DNA of 64,000 bases from Vandiemenella viatica (GCA_031002005.1 JARYHS010013630.1:233313539-233377538), one strand, 5' to 3'; counted from the stretch's first letter, positions 22,398 through 34,620 are shown. Made by a program: numbers and translations. The notes: generated from the letters alone by a model not told the origin.

Positions 22398-25300
22398 AAA
22401 GTCGAAATTCACAACACTACAATGGAATGCCAGAAGCCTACTACCTAAATGGAATGACCTACAGAGAGCAATAGAGGAGCACGCCCCACACGTTATACTG
22501 ATTACCGAAACATGGTTACGTAGGGACACTAATGTAAAGCACAGAAACTACTATATCTACAGAAGAGATAGGGGCAACGGTTTCGGTGGAGTTGCTATCT
22601 TTGTGAGAAATGATGTTACTAGCGACATCAGAAACATAGTGGAGCCCAGTAATGGCATAGAGGTTCTCTCAGTTGACCTGAAACACAGAGCGCCCCTGGA
22701 GAATGTGACTGTAATATACAAGCCGCCACAAATCAACGCTAGGGAAGAAGACTGGGATGCTATATTCAACCAGTTACCACCTAAAAGTCTTGTGGGAGGG
22801 GACTTCAATGCACACCACCCGATGTGGCAGGCAGGACAGACGGACCCTCAGGGCGAAGAACTCGCGTCAGCCATAACGTCGTCTTCACTTACGGTGCTGA
22901 ACAACAAACACGGAACGAGACTCGGGACTCCACACCAAAGAAACTCGTCACCCGACATTTCTCTGATATCTGCATGCATGATGACCAGGACCAAGTGGGA
23001 GATACTACAGGATACATTAGGAAGTGACCATCTGGTAATAAAAATATCATTGGATTCCACTATGGGCCAGAAGACTATCCCAGCAAAGAGGCGCTGGAAT
23101 TGTAACAAAGCCAATTGGAATCCAATATCAAGAAAGAATCGACACGCGAATGGCGCAAGCATACTCAGATACAAATGACCCACAACAACGATACAATGAC
23201 CTGGAAGCCATTATAAGTAAATCTGCAGAAGAAAGCATCCCAGAATATAAAATAAGTGAAAGAAGTAAGATCATCAGAAAACCCTGGTGGACTACCGAAT
23301 GCTCCAGAGCAATTGCAAGACGACGCCTGGCTACAAAAATGTACAGAAAAGATCCAACTATCCAGAACTTCATGTTACTCAGACAGACAACAGCAGAAGC
23401 CAGAAATACGATCAGGAAAACGAAGAGACAAGGATGGAGAGATTTTCTGCTCTACAATCAAACACGGCATTTCGTCGCAAGAAATGTGGGCGAAAATGAG
23501 ATGGTTTAACGGAAAGCGGCCTTCACCTAACAACTTGTACTCCGATGATAGTCTCGCTGAACAATTCATAGAACTGACTGCACCGGCATATGTACCGACA
23601 GATTTAGAACGAAACGCAGTTCATGAGACCAATGAAAACAGCAACAGAACGGAAGACCCATTCTTCAGCATGAACGAACTCGAAAGTGCAATAAAGAAGA
23701 AGGATACGGCTCCAGGAGACGATAGGATAACATACTCCATGATCAACAACCTTCCGCCAATAGCCAAGCAAAAATCTTAAATATCTTCAACGACATGATA
23801 AACACATCATACGTCCCTGAGCAGTGGAGAAACATTGTAATCGTGCCCGTATTAAAGCCGAACAGGAACAGAGCGACGCCTCCTCTTACAGACCCATATC
23901 TTTAGTGCCTTGCCTAGCTAAACTAATGTGCACGATGATCAAGAATAGGATGGAATGGCACATAGAGCACCATCGAAGGCTCGATCCTCGAACTATGGGA
24001 TTCCGCAAGGGTTTCGGTACGATAGACATCGTTAGTACGCTGGTCACCGACATCCAGTTGAGCTACGGCAGAAATAATTACCATGCAGCAGCGTTCCTAG
24101 ACATAAAAGATGCTTATAACAATCTCCAGATTGACATCCTACGAGAAACAATGATAGAGATAGAGCTTCCCAACAAATTGACAAACTGGTGCCAATTATC
24201 TCTCACGTAGAGTGAATATTATTGAAACAGCAGAAGGGAAGAGAATCGTCCGACATGTCTACCAGGGCATTCCACAGGGTGATCCTATGAGTCCGACCCT
24301 CTTCAACATCTACTCGACCAAGGTACGCAATGGCTTACCAGCTATGGTGAATTTCCTTCAATATGCGGACGATTTGTCATATATGTCTCACATCCAGATA
24401 AAGAAAAAGCCAGATCGATCCTAGAAGCGGCAATAAGAGTAATCCTGGAAAATCTGAGACAGATAGGGCTTGATCTAACAATCAAAAAATGCAAAATATG
24501 CATATTCACACATAGGCACTTCCAAGAAAATGACTTCAAAATAACTGTTAACGGACTACTTATAGATCAGGTGAAAGAGGTGAAATTCCTTGGTATATGG
24601 CTGGACGCCAAGCTCACGTGGCGCAAACATATATCAGAGCTGAGGGCGTCCTCCCTACTGCTAATAAATGTGCTAAAAGTTCTCGCTTCATTGACTTGGG
24701 GAGCTGATCCGCGGCTAGTCCGCAATATATACTTCAGCATGGTAAGAAGCAGACTCGATTATGGCGGGATGCTCTATGATAACGCTAGCAAAACTCTACT
24801 AAAGAAACTGGACACCGTTCAAGCAGCTGCTATAAGGATAATTGGTGGATTTATCAAGACTACTCCGATAGAAGCGATGGAAGCGGAAACAGTAATTCCT
24901 CCCCTATACCTACGAAGGAAAAAGATAGGACTAAACTTTTGGTTAAAAGTATGCTCTAAAAAAGACCACATTCTGGTAAAGAAAATACAGATATTAGCTC
25001 ACGAGATGCAAAGAAAACCACCAAACCTTCACAAGACGCCGAGACTTATAAACTACTGGCAATCAACAAACCAATGGAAGATCCACAAAAACGAAATCAA
25101 CGACCTATATTCGGAGATCGAACCATGGCAAAAAGCGGACTTATCCACTCGTGTGCATCCAACCATCACTCTAAAGATGACAGCGAAGAAATTCTGCACA
25201 TCAGAAGAAGCGATTCAAAATACGATGGAAATCTTAAACACTAGATGGAATGGCTGGTCGCAGATATACACAGATGGAGCGAAGGTGGGAGAGGAGGCCT

Positions 25301-26119
25301 GTGCGGCCGCCTATGCGTACCCGGCGAGCAACATCGTAGAGGCATACCGCCTGCCAACCAATTCTCGAGCTTCTCTGCCGAACTATTTGCTATCCTTAAG
25401 GCGCTACAATTCATCGGAAAATCAGATTTAAAGAAAGTGGTCATCTGTTCAGACTCCAGAAGTGCCTTACAGACAATCATGGGAATCCCAAAAGGCAAAA
25501 CTAAAAATTATCTGGCATACGAAGTAGCTAGAGAGATAAAGAAATTGACAACACAGGACGTGGATATAAGTCTTCAGTGGGTGCCAAGTCATGTGGGAAT
25601 ACACGGTAACGAAATGGCCGACAGGGCAGCAAAAACACAGCTAGCGGCCAATGAAAAATTGGATGTGGCCACTCCATTCACAGATTTCAGACATTGGACA
25701 GCAATCCGGATAAGACAAGAATGGGAAGAGAAATGGGAAAACAACAAAGGAACAAAAGGACTTTGGCATCGGGCAATAAGTAACAAGATCAACAAGAAAC
25801 CATGGTATGAAACAAAAGAACTAAACAGGAACAAGATTACCCTAATTAACAGACTGCGCACAGGACACACCCTATTAAATGATAAAAAGCACATCATGAA
25901 AATCGCGGACTCACCGAACTGCCCCAGATGTGAGACAATGGAAGATATTTATCATTACCTTCTCAGATGTGATGAATACAAAGAAGCCAGAAAAGAACTA
26001 ATAAGAAACGCTCCAAAATGACAGACATAATATCCTTAATGACTACTCTTTCAGATCCAGACGCAAAAGCGATCAATTCAATACACAAGTACGTTGTAAA
26101 AACCAAAAACCTAATATAA
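22390..26119 (+). pseudogene. LINE ORF2: endonuclease, reverse transcriptase, RNase H; about eight frameshifts
   Basis: ORF2 starts at ATG 22390, overlapping ORF1. The endonuclease occupies about 22400-23090, with ITETWL, GGDFNAHH (22795-22818) and SDHL (23022-23033), which hold catalytic residues of the AP-endonuclease fold. The reverse transcriptase spans about 23700-24650, with YRPISLVP, GIPQGDPMSPTLFN and the YADD active site at 24362-24373. RNase H follows at about 25250-25640 with its acidic residues in YTDGAK, AELFAI, CSDSRSAL and WVPSHVGIHGNEMAD. A Cys/His motif CPRCETMEDIYHYLLRC comes near the end. The frame shifts near 23120, 23440, 23770, 23870, 24205, 24415, 25360 and 26017; stop codons appear only out of frame. 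The last stretch ends with TAA at 26117-26119. Confidence 0.88.
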
Positions 26120-26202
26120 AATCATAAAATAAAGAAAACTAACAACTAAAACATAGTATCCCTACCCTCTGCTCCTGGCAAGATTAGCCTAAGGCTAAAT
26201 GC

Positions 26203-26203
<1 letters not shown>

Positions 26204-26254
<51 letters not shown>

Positions 26255-26264
26255 TTGGTTGTTA
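26204..26264 (+). repeat. Poly-A tail of the LINE and 3' target-site duplication
   Basis: A run of 49 A (26204-26252) is followed by the second AGATTGGTTGTTA copy (26252-26264; the first A is shared). A homopolymer of this length usually erodes with time, so it fits a young insertion. Confidence 0.92.
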
Positions 26265-26949
26265 TTACATTTGACCTTTTTTCGCAATGATTTCCCCTAG
26301 GTGTGAATTCTGGCAGTGCGCCAAGCGCAGAATATATGAAATTTACCATAAAAACCCAGAATAAATCCCTAACTACATTTTGTGAAACCCTAGAGGCGTC
26401 TAAAACGTGAGGTCTTCCTAATCTGATATTCCCCAACTAAGATAACACTGATCCACATGACGTAGAATTAAAATTTTCCAGCAATACTTTCTGTTTTCTA
26501 TTTCAAAAGATAAGAATGCGCCAGTCACACTGATCTTTATTCGGAACACTATTGACGTCTGGGATTTTTACTGAGTAAAAACAGTTTAAATCACCAATAT
26601 TCAACTTTTCTTAAAACTACAAATGCGCAGCAAAATACTTGTTTCTTTGACCACGAGAACTGTTGAAGATAATAGAAAAGTTTAAATTTTTTGTAACGTT
26701 TTAAAGTAACGGGAAGAGCAAAGTAAAATTTAACACAATTTAGACCACAGTGATGTCCAGTTATAATGGAAGACTGTGGCATAAGCAGATATTAGGGTAG
26801 AGGTTGATAAGGGGCGTGGATACGTAAATTCACCAATCTCTTTTTAAAATTTTAGTGTAATATATATATATATATCTTTCATAAGTCTCTGGGACGGTTT
26901 GACGCAAAACATTCGAAAATTCCTACATTGAGCTAACTTCTTTATCTCA
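26265..26949. other. Unassigned DNA between two LINEs
   Basis: Nothing coding. A (TA)n stretch at about 26861-26874 lies just left of the RTE-like relic and may be its terminal microsatellite. Confidence 0.45.
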
Positions 26950-29090
26950 ACATAGGCCTCAATTAACTAAACTCCGTTTTCCTCTACAGTTCTTGTCCTC
27001 AACTGTTTCTTTCACTAACAAATTAACCAATTCCGCATCTCAATACCTACCTGTTCTTTGTGTAATACTATTCCACAAACATCTTTCCTCACCCATCATT
27101 TCCAAAACACGTTTGTTTGTTTCGCACTTGGTCTGACTATTTAATTTTCAGTATATATCAATAATACCACATTTCAAATCCTCAATTTCCTTTTTTTCAG
27201 GTATTATTTAAGTCCATGCTTCGTTGCCATAAAGTGCTGTGCTCTACATACAAAGTTTCAAAATTTGTTTCAACATTTGAAACTAAAATATTTCTATTTT
27301 TATGGGGCTCTTTTTCTAATGTTATTCCGGTTTTAACATCATTCCTCCTTTGGCAATCTGTTTTTAATTTACTTCCGAAGTAGCAGAATTTACTTATGAA
27401 CGTTAATAGTTTTATATTTAATTAACTATTATTCGTATCATTTCTGCTACATTGAATCACTTTTTGTTGCTTTGGTTAATTATTAGTCCAAAATCTTCCT
27501 TCAGCATTTTATAACTTCTTAATATCCATACTTTCTGCTAACATCAATGTCATCACAGCATACTGTCTTTTTATCCTAGAACGGTTATACAATATTCAAA
27601 ATATTCTTTTACTTCCTTTATTTCTTCCTCTACATACATGTTGAATATTAATGGAGTTAGATTATAACCTTGTCTCACACCCATTTAACTGATGCATATT
27701 CGCTCCATATTCTCTACTTTTACTAGAGCCTCTTGATTCTTATATGGTTTACAAAGTATTGTTTTATTTCAATATTTTTTCAATATAAACCAAAACTTAT
27801 CTTTACCTAACATCTCTGCAGTTGTCTTGTCTATTCTTCAATACATTATCCGGGCCAGCAAGTTTGAAGCCTGTGAACTTAGACTTATAGCGCGTTAATT
27901 ATCACATTTGTCAGCTTGTGCATTCTTCGGGAGAGTGGAAATGAAATCTTATTAAAATCACTTGCAGTCTCTCCTGTTTCAGAACTGTTTGATAGGAATG
28001 TTAGAAGTTCTGCAGGAATGATTTCAAATCTTTTAAAGCTCTATGAAATTCTTTTCTCAAAACAGGATCCCCTCAGGCTTCAGTGTTAATTTCTCTATGT
28101 ATTCCTCATATTAGTTACCTCTATTTTCTGAGCTGAAAAGAGGTTTCCCATCGGCAGCTTTAATGTTTACCCATCTTTACTTCATTGCTCTAAAATTTTG
28201 TTTGTTCTTCGTACGGATAAGTCATATCTACTTTAACTACGACCATTTCCTTTTCTACCTCTTCGCACTTTTCTTGCAGCCACTCTTCTTTTTTGCATTT
28301 CCTGTTTATCTGATGTCTAAATTGTCTGTATTGCTGCGTTTATACTTCATGTTGAGCATTTTTATTCCTTATCCTCTGATTAACTCCAAACTTTCTTCTG
28401 TAGTCTAATGTTTTCGGGTGGCTTTTTTCCTAAATCATAATGTGTATAACTTACAGTCTAGAACTAAATTCCTGAATCTGTGCTTGACCATGATTTTCTA
28501 GCTTGTCCCTACCTGTATCTCCTGGACGTTTCCAGGGGTATATCCTTCATTCGTGATTCTTAAATAGTGCTTTCCCCACCATTAGTTCATATTTTTCACA
28601 AAATTCTAACATCCAACTTCTTTGTTCGTTTCTTTCTCCTAGACCAAATTTTTTTATAGTATTCCCCTATTTCATTTTCGCACTACCGCATTCGAGTCAC
28701 CAATAAATAATTGTTAGTATTTGTTTCCCCTAATTTCAGTGTATATTTTCTTTATTTCTTCAACATCTTCCTGTGACGCTGGCATATAAACTTCTATTAA
28801 CAAGGTTAATATCTACTCTCTTAAAAATAATTCTGTTACTAAACTGTTAATAATAACTCACCCGTTTATTTTCTGTCTTGTACATTACAAATCTGGCACC
28901 AGTAACTCCACTGACAGCTTTTGTGCTATTTATTCCGTGTTTCCCAAACCAGAAATCCTGTGCATCCTCCCACTTATTTCAGCGGTCCAAACGATCTCTA
29001 AATTTGTTCCACAGCCCTCCACCTGTACTGTTCAGACTTACTTGTAGAATGTTTCTATCCAATTTCATGACTCCTCCGTGAATAGTACGC
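26950..29090 (-). pseudogene. Decayed RTE-like LINE (endonuclease and reverse transcriptase)
   Basis: The minus strand carries a shattered LINE. Near 28500-28800, short stretches in shifting frames give GDSNAV, NEIGEYYKKFGLGERNEQ, LEFCEKYEL and a YPWKRPGD-like block, in the order of an RTE-type endonuclease. Near 27620-27690 is GVRQGYNLTPLIFN followed by MYVEEEI, the reverse transcriptase motif that precedes the active site. The catalytic YADD region at about 27550-27570 survives only as degenerate YA...LAES words. Stops and frameshifts occur throughout, so no ORF survives. Plus-strand open frames here, such as 28163-28408, are antisense shadows. This copy is far older than the I-group element beside it. 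Confidence 0.65.
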
Positions 29091-29555
29091 ACTTGGAGAT
29101 CCAACTATTTTACATTCGGAAAGTTTATCTGGAAAAAAGCCTTCATACTGTATGTAATCTGAGAGAATTCATGTCGTCAGGTTACTCTTTGGGTCTTTAA
29201 TCATTTATAATTCATCCGTCTTTTGGGGGCCGTTTCTAGCTGAAAGTGTGCCCAGTACCGCTCCCCACCTCTCCGCCCTCTTTTAGGAGGTCATTGGCAA
29301 CCAGTGATTGATTCTTTATACAGGGAATCTTTCAATTGCAGAGTTTTGTCCGTACAAACTGGTCGCCCTAGGTGAAACAGAAGTTAACATTTATTTGGAA
29401 GAAGTTGATAATAGCCTGTAGCAAATTCTTGTATTACGGTAAAAAACGTTTTCACGTTTGGGCTTGTTAAGTAGTGAATCAGAGTATATTTAAACAATTT
29501 TAAATTGTAGTTAAAATTCGCATCATATTCGCCAGTCTCGGCGAAAGCTGGTCGG
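29091..29555. other. Unassigned DNA
   Basis: A GC-richer patch at 29215-29320 has no recognisable family. No gene seen. Confidence 0.4.
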
Positions 29556-29778
29556 TTGGTGGTTGATGTCCTGAGACATTTCCTCCCTCAGTCTTCTTTT
29601 GAGTGGTCTTCTATTCACTTCTGGTTGGTCGTATTGATGGCGTATTATTAGTTGGTCCTTAACGTTCCGTCAGCACCAATGGCCTACTATGATTGTCAGC
29701 TGCAGTTTCATATTCGCCGAGACAACTGACCAGTGGATTGATAGAGTGATGGGTTGCACTGTAGAATTTATAGGCATG

Positions 29779-32700
29779 TTACCAGAATCTGTCAATGAGC
29801 TTCGCTATTTCCGACGCCTTGTGGACTGTAATAGTGGGGAAACGGTTGGACAGATGTAGTGCCCGCTTCAGTGTTCTTTTTTGGAGCACCTGCAACTTTC
29901 TAAGGTGGCAATTAGCAACGTATCCCAAGATGGGGCAAGCATACTCAATTACCGACCTAATCAAGGAGCAGTAATTGGCTACTCCTAGATGTGGTTCCAA
30001 CGAGCTTTCCCGGTTAAGTATAGGGTAAAGAGAATTGAGCCGAGCACTTATCCTTTGCCTTATGTGAACTCGCCATGTCAGCTGACAGTCAAGTGTTACA
30101 CCAAGGTAGCGAGTAGTTGGTGGCCAGGGGATGGTTTTACCTCTGAGCTGAAGTTGCGGGTGAGGTTGTTGCTGACCACGAAGTCCTCGGCGTCGCGTCA
30201 ACATAATCGCGGGGTTTATACTTATCCGCTACCTTCTGACCCAGGCTATCGTCTGCTGAAGAGCTTCCTGCAATCGTCTCGTGGCGATGGCTCTGCTGCG
30301 GCTGGATGTAAAGAATGCCGTATCGTCGGCATACGTGGCTGTTTTCACATTCTCAGGAGCAGGAATATCGGCTGTGTAGAGGGTGTAAAGAACTATCCCA
30401 GCACTGAACCCTGTGGTACACCTGCACGAATGCGCTGTTGTGTTGACATGGCATCGCCAACACTACCGCAGAATGTGCGCCTCTACAGGTAACCGTGGAT
30501 CAGTTTCACGTAGGGTCCAGGCAAGTCCCATTCGTAAAACTAGCAGAGTAGATCTGTATGCCACACTGAGTCGAATGCACGGGCGACATCGAGCAACGCC
30601 AAATCACAATACCTTCTCTCATTGAAGGCCCTTCTGGCTGTCTCTACAATACGAATCAACTGCTGCTCTGTGCAGTGCGCTCTGCGGAACCCTAGTTGGT
30701 GATCGGGTATGACGTCTGTAGCTTGGATGTTGGTGTCAATACGCTTCAGCAGAATTCGCTCCAACATTTTGCTGAGCGCGGGAATCAGGCTGATTGGCCG
30801 GCAATGCTGGGGAAAGATTGGATCTTTCCCAGCCTTATGGATATGTACCACAATGGCATGCTTCCATGCTCTTGGGAATGTATAATTTTGCTGGATGGTA
30901 TTGAAGAGTCGCGCCAAGTGGTTGATGGCTTCAGGTGGTTGGTTTATGAGTGCTCGATGGTTCACTTGGTCGTGCCCAGGTGCCTTTAGCGGATTCAACC
31001 CGGCAATGTAGCTAGCCACCTACTGCAGTCCATTCTCGGTGATGTCATAGCCGTTGTTGGTTGACATGTACCGTCGCAGTAGGCGGCGTACTGCAGCGAT
31101 GTGACGGTCGTCAACGTCGTCATCGACAGGCTGGAATTTTTTCTCAAAGCTGTCAGTGAGCGCGTTAGCCTTGTGTTCCGTTAGAATCGTACAAAACCAC
31201 GTTCGCCATGGAGTGGTGGAATCAGCTTCCTCCGGAGGATGAAGTGCCTAATTTCATTCCACATGCTGCCATCGTTTGATCGCAGCATTGCTACACGTGC
31301 AGACCACTCACGATTTGTGTGTTCTACCAATGCTGCCTTCAGCTCTTGCTGCAGTTGATGGAGGAGGCGGCGAGTTGAACGGTTCCTCGTTACTTTCCAT
31401 TCCTTGGCTATCCGATTTTTGTTTCTGATCTGCGCAAGGAGGTGCGGTGGAAGCTGGTAGGAACGCTCTATGCGTGTATGAACCAGTGGAGTGGCGACTT
31501 TTGTAGCTTCATTTACGGTGTTGCTGAAGAATCTCAGAGCATCTTCAACATTCCCTTCCACTGTACCGCTTTCCAGTTTATTCACTAATACTTCCCTAAA
31601 CCGGACACAGTCGGTCCGCTTGTAATCAGGAATTCGTTTATTCTTTGGCTGCCACTCCCCAACGTCGACCTCAAGTAGCACAGGATAGTGGTCCTGTCAT
31701 TCCCTTTGTTATATCAGGCCGGCTTCCATTTGCAGGATGATGCGTTGGTTCATTAGGTGCCCGTACTCATAGGTTGTGGCAGTGGCCTAGGTGTCTTAAG
31801 AGGTTACCAGCCGGATTAGCAGTTCTGCGTTGCATTCATATCTCCGCCAATGAGGATTTTACCAGAAAGTGTGATAAGGGTGGCGATATATGCTTCGTCA
31901 AGCACTGCGTGGTGGTCGATAGCACCTGAGGATGTTTTTTCATGAACCGCGACAGTCTCAACCAGCTGAAGAGGAGGAAGAGGGAGTTCACAGTGAGGAA
32001 TACCGCGTTTTATGTCCAGCGCAACACCCTAACCGCCCGTCAGTCGGTTTTTCTGGTGGCAGCAGTAGTTTGGGGATGCCGCCCGCAGGCAACGTTTCAT
32101 GTGGGAATCGCTGACGAGGCAAATGTCCACATCTTCATCCCCCAGAAATTGTCATAACTCAAGTACTTGTCCATGAATGCGGTTGGCATTCCACACACAT
32201 CTACATCTACATCTATACTCTGCAAATCACAAATACTGTGGGTGGCAGAGGGTGCTAAGCACCAATCCCGAACAGATCGAGGAAAGAAGGAATACATAAA
32301 TGAATCAGTACGGCATCTTATTTCTCTAATCTTATCCCTCCTGTCATTGCGACCTATATAGGTTGGCGGAAGAAGTATTTCGTTGCACTCGTAACTTAAA
32401 GATTTTCGCATATTCTCCAGCAAATTCAAACGAAAACGACGTCGTCTGTCCGCCAAACAATCCCAGCCCAACCCACGAATCAGCTCTGTGACACTTACGT
32501 AAGGACTGTAACTAGCAGTCACGAATCGAACGGCTCTTCTCTGTACATTCTCTAATGTGTCAATCAATCCCTTGTGATACGGTTCCCAAATTCCACAACA
32601 GTATTCCAAATGCGGACGCACTAGTGTTTTGTACGCTATTTCCTTTGTATGAGCATTACAACTTCTCAAAATACGTCCTATGAATCGTAGTTTGGAAATA

Positions 32701-32806
32701 GCTTTGCCTACAACGGAAGTTATGTGCAAGTCCCATTTCATGTTGCTTTGTACTGTTAAGCAGAAAGTGAGGTTACGAATGAGTGGCCTCCTATTAATGG
32801 TTGCAT
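29779..32806 (-). pseudogene. Jockey-like ORF2: endonuclease and reverse transcriptase, split by an insertion
   Basis: The probable start is ATG at 32806. After about 50 bp the frame is cut by the inserted LINE (32197-32755). It resumes at NANRIHG and DVDICLVSDSHMK, then ILIGGDMNA (endonuclease). The connector is at 31181-31681. The reverse transcriptase spans 31019-30300 with LNPLKAPGHDQV, CRPISLIPALSKMLERI, LLDVARAFDSVW, GVPQGSVLG and an intact YADD (complement of 30322-30333). The tail after it includes TRYLGVTLDCQLTWRVHI and ends at 29779. Frameshifts occur near 31020-31180, near 30385 between GVPQGSVLG and the YADD block, and near 30205. The catalytic residues look preserved, but the protein cannot be made. 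Confidence 0.8.
32197..32755 (-). mobile_element. 5'-truncated LINE inserted in the Jockey-like ORF2
   Basis: This 560-bp segment ends on the minus strand in a short (GATGTA) microsatellite at about 32198-32217 and begins abruptly near 32755. It encodes the reverse transcriptase C-terminal region: KWDLHITSVVGKA, EIAYKTLVRPHLEYCCGIW and FRLNLLENMRKS. The same sequence is present at 52.1-52.7 kb with moderate divergence; the two part company just at 32755, which marks the truncation. The open frame 32097-32741 runs through the tail into the older LINE and so is a chimera. The interrupted element is necessarily older than this insertion. Clade: CR1- or Jockey-like by motifs, not resolved further. 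Confidence 0.82.
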
Positions 32807-34357
32807 TGTTGGGTTATGGTGGTGTTGGCAAGCGCCGACGTCGCTGCAGGTGTGATGTCCGAAGACATTCTATCGAGCCGCATTAGGATGCTTACCATCA
32901 TGCTGAGTATATTCTCAAGCATAATGACCAGTCTCCAGAGGTTGGTCCCGTTCACCTCTGCTGCTTCTTCTGGCTGCTGGCGTGGTAGACCTTGTCTTAT
33001 CTGACGCTTTGGGTACAGTCTGCAACGCCATCGGTTGTTGCAACTGGGCCTTGCTTCGCCGGCTGCGTCGAAGTGTCTTGGTGCTGTGGCCGTTTGGGGG
33101 GGGGGGGAGAAACATTAATCACATCTTTGGTTACCTCAGCGAAGGATAAGTCTGATTGCACTTTAGAAGATGCCAGTTTCTTGCCCTTCTGCGTTTTCTT
33201 CAATTTCTGTGGATTCGGTTTCATTCAGTCAGATTTTGATAGTTCACTGAACTCCGACTTTTGTTGTTGGTTTGACTGTTGTTGTAGATGCCTCTGAGGA
33301 GGCTCTGTCCCCACTCCTATTTGACGAGCGCGGGCTCGCTTATAGGCTGGACAGCGTTTCCATCTGGAAACGTGGTTGCCGTGGCAGTTTTCGCAGATTG
33401 GTGGATCACGGCTCTTCTGCGTCGTGTTAGCCCGAACGTTTGACGCACATCGGGCACATTTTACAATTGCGTGCCACATGGCCAAAGAACTGACAGTTGA
33501 AATATTGCTGCGGTCCAGCCGAAGATCGCAATTTCTCTACCGATAATCTGAGGTGGTAGAGCTTGTCAACCTCAAATATTGTGCGATTTCCTTGCAGTTA
33601 TGGTAACACTACTAGGAAAAGCGACATTATTTTGTTATTTCCGGGACGGTGTCGTAGCCCATTTCTGGCAGCTCTTCTTTCAATGTCTCTGTTGGCAGAG
33701 TCCTGGGAATGCCACGAAACACCATCTTCAATAGTTTCACCGCCCCGGTCGGAAAAGTAAAGTACGAGATATTGGACTGTTGAACGAGAGAAGTGACGGT
33801 CACAACGTCTTCAGTATTAATCATACTGAATTTGATTTTGTCACCACCTGCGGTTTTAGCAGCGAATTAACTCTTGGTGACATTTGCCACCCGATCATGA
33901 AAGGTCTTTTAGTTTTCTGCGAATTCCACTACTATAGGGGGGGGATGGAGTCGCATCTCGGTTCCTTTCACGGAGTGTCGTCGACAGTCAAGGCAGTGAA
34001 ACGGTTTCCTACCTCCATCACAGGTGGGTCCAATGAATGTGGGGGCTTTGCTGTCTTCTTCGGCATCATGAAACCTTCCTGGTCTGGCTGCCAGTTCTGG
34101 GTGCGGGAACGACGCCCTCTGACTCCATTCCGCCAGGAGATCGAGACTGCCGTATTGTCAGCGGCTTCGATGGTCTTCTTTTTTTGTACCTTAGCTTTCT
34201 TTGATTTCTTGACTGAACCAAGTTTCGTCACCGCCAGGCTGACTCCAGCAGATTTACGCGTCTCCTCCTTCCTGTAGTTGACGGCACGTGCCTGTTTATT
34301 GTAGGTCGTCTCTGGTGAAGTAGTGGGATGCTTTCTGGGGGTTAAATCTTTGCTCAC
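32794..34357 (-). pseudogene. Jockey-like ORF1 (gag-like RNA-binding protein), broken
   Basis: The start at 34357 opens a basic, Lys- and Arg-rich N-terminal part (to 33968). The following segments lie in different frames: VFRGIPRTLPTETLKEEL (about 33660-33730, the domain that precedes the zinc fingers in Jockey gag proteins), then a Cys-rich region around 33340-33500 containing NCQFFGHVARNC, CARC and CENCHGNHVSRWKRC. The first cysteine of the first knuckle reads as Tyr. The C-terminal part is Gln-, Pro- and Lys-rich and ends at about 32794, overlapping the probable ORF2 start at 32806. At least three frameshifts are needed to join the parts. Confidence 0.7.
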
Positions 34358-34620
34358 CGAGTACAGGTCACCATGTATATGCTAAATGTTGAACACAGCG
34401 GCAGGTGTAGCGTCTTAATCTATTTTGATGTCCATATCCATTTGCCGATCCGTCGCACTTGCCACAACGTTCGCCGGCAACGCCGAGATCAATGAGGCGC
34501 TCGACGTGCGTGGCGTGGAAGTCACCAATCCGACTAATTCCTCTGGTCACCTACTGATGGGTGGCCGAGCTTAATTCGCTGCCTGCAGTCGCGAATCAGT
34601 TATTCAACTTCGACACACAG

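Larger units (their letters stand above)
20642..26252 (+). mobile_element. Full-length I-group non-LTR retrotransposon (LINE)
   Basis: This 5.6-kb element begins CAGTT right after the 5' target duplication and ends in a 49-nt poly-A tail (26204-26252) just before the 3' duplication. It has a 266-bp 5' UTR, ORF1 with zinc knuckles, ORF2 with apurinic-type endonuclease, reverse transcriptase and RNase H, and a short 3' UTR. Jockey-type LINEs lack RNase H; its presence together with a CCHC-bearing ORF1 points to the I group (I, Nimb, Outcast and relatives), although R1 and LOA also carry RNase H. Both ORFs contain frameshifts and no nonsense changes that I can see. It is complete in layout but, as written, cannot make full-length proteins. 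Confidence 0.9.
29560..34620 (-). mobile_element. Jockey-like LINE, nearly full length, interrupted by another LINE
   Basis: On the minus strand the order is 5' UTR, ORF1 with a zinc-knuckle region, ORF2 with endonuclease and reverse transcriptase, then a short 3' region. No RNase H follows the reverse transcriptase, which fits Jockey. Subtracting the insertion at 32.2-32.76 kb leaves about 4.5 kb, a usual Jockey length. I could not find a poly-A tail or target duplication, so both ends are approximate (5' end somewhere near 34.57-34.64 kb, 3' end near 29.56 kb). The ORFs contain frameshifts and stops. Confidence 0.78.

Noticed and set aside
28163..28408. 81-codon plus-strand ORF with hydrophobic residues
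   Set aside because: It lies antisense to the RTE-like LINE; hydrophobicity comes from the T-rich plus strand.
32097..32741. A single 214-residue gene
   Set aside because: The frame runs from one LINE across its tail into an older LINE; the last part is a chance fusion.
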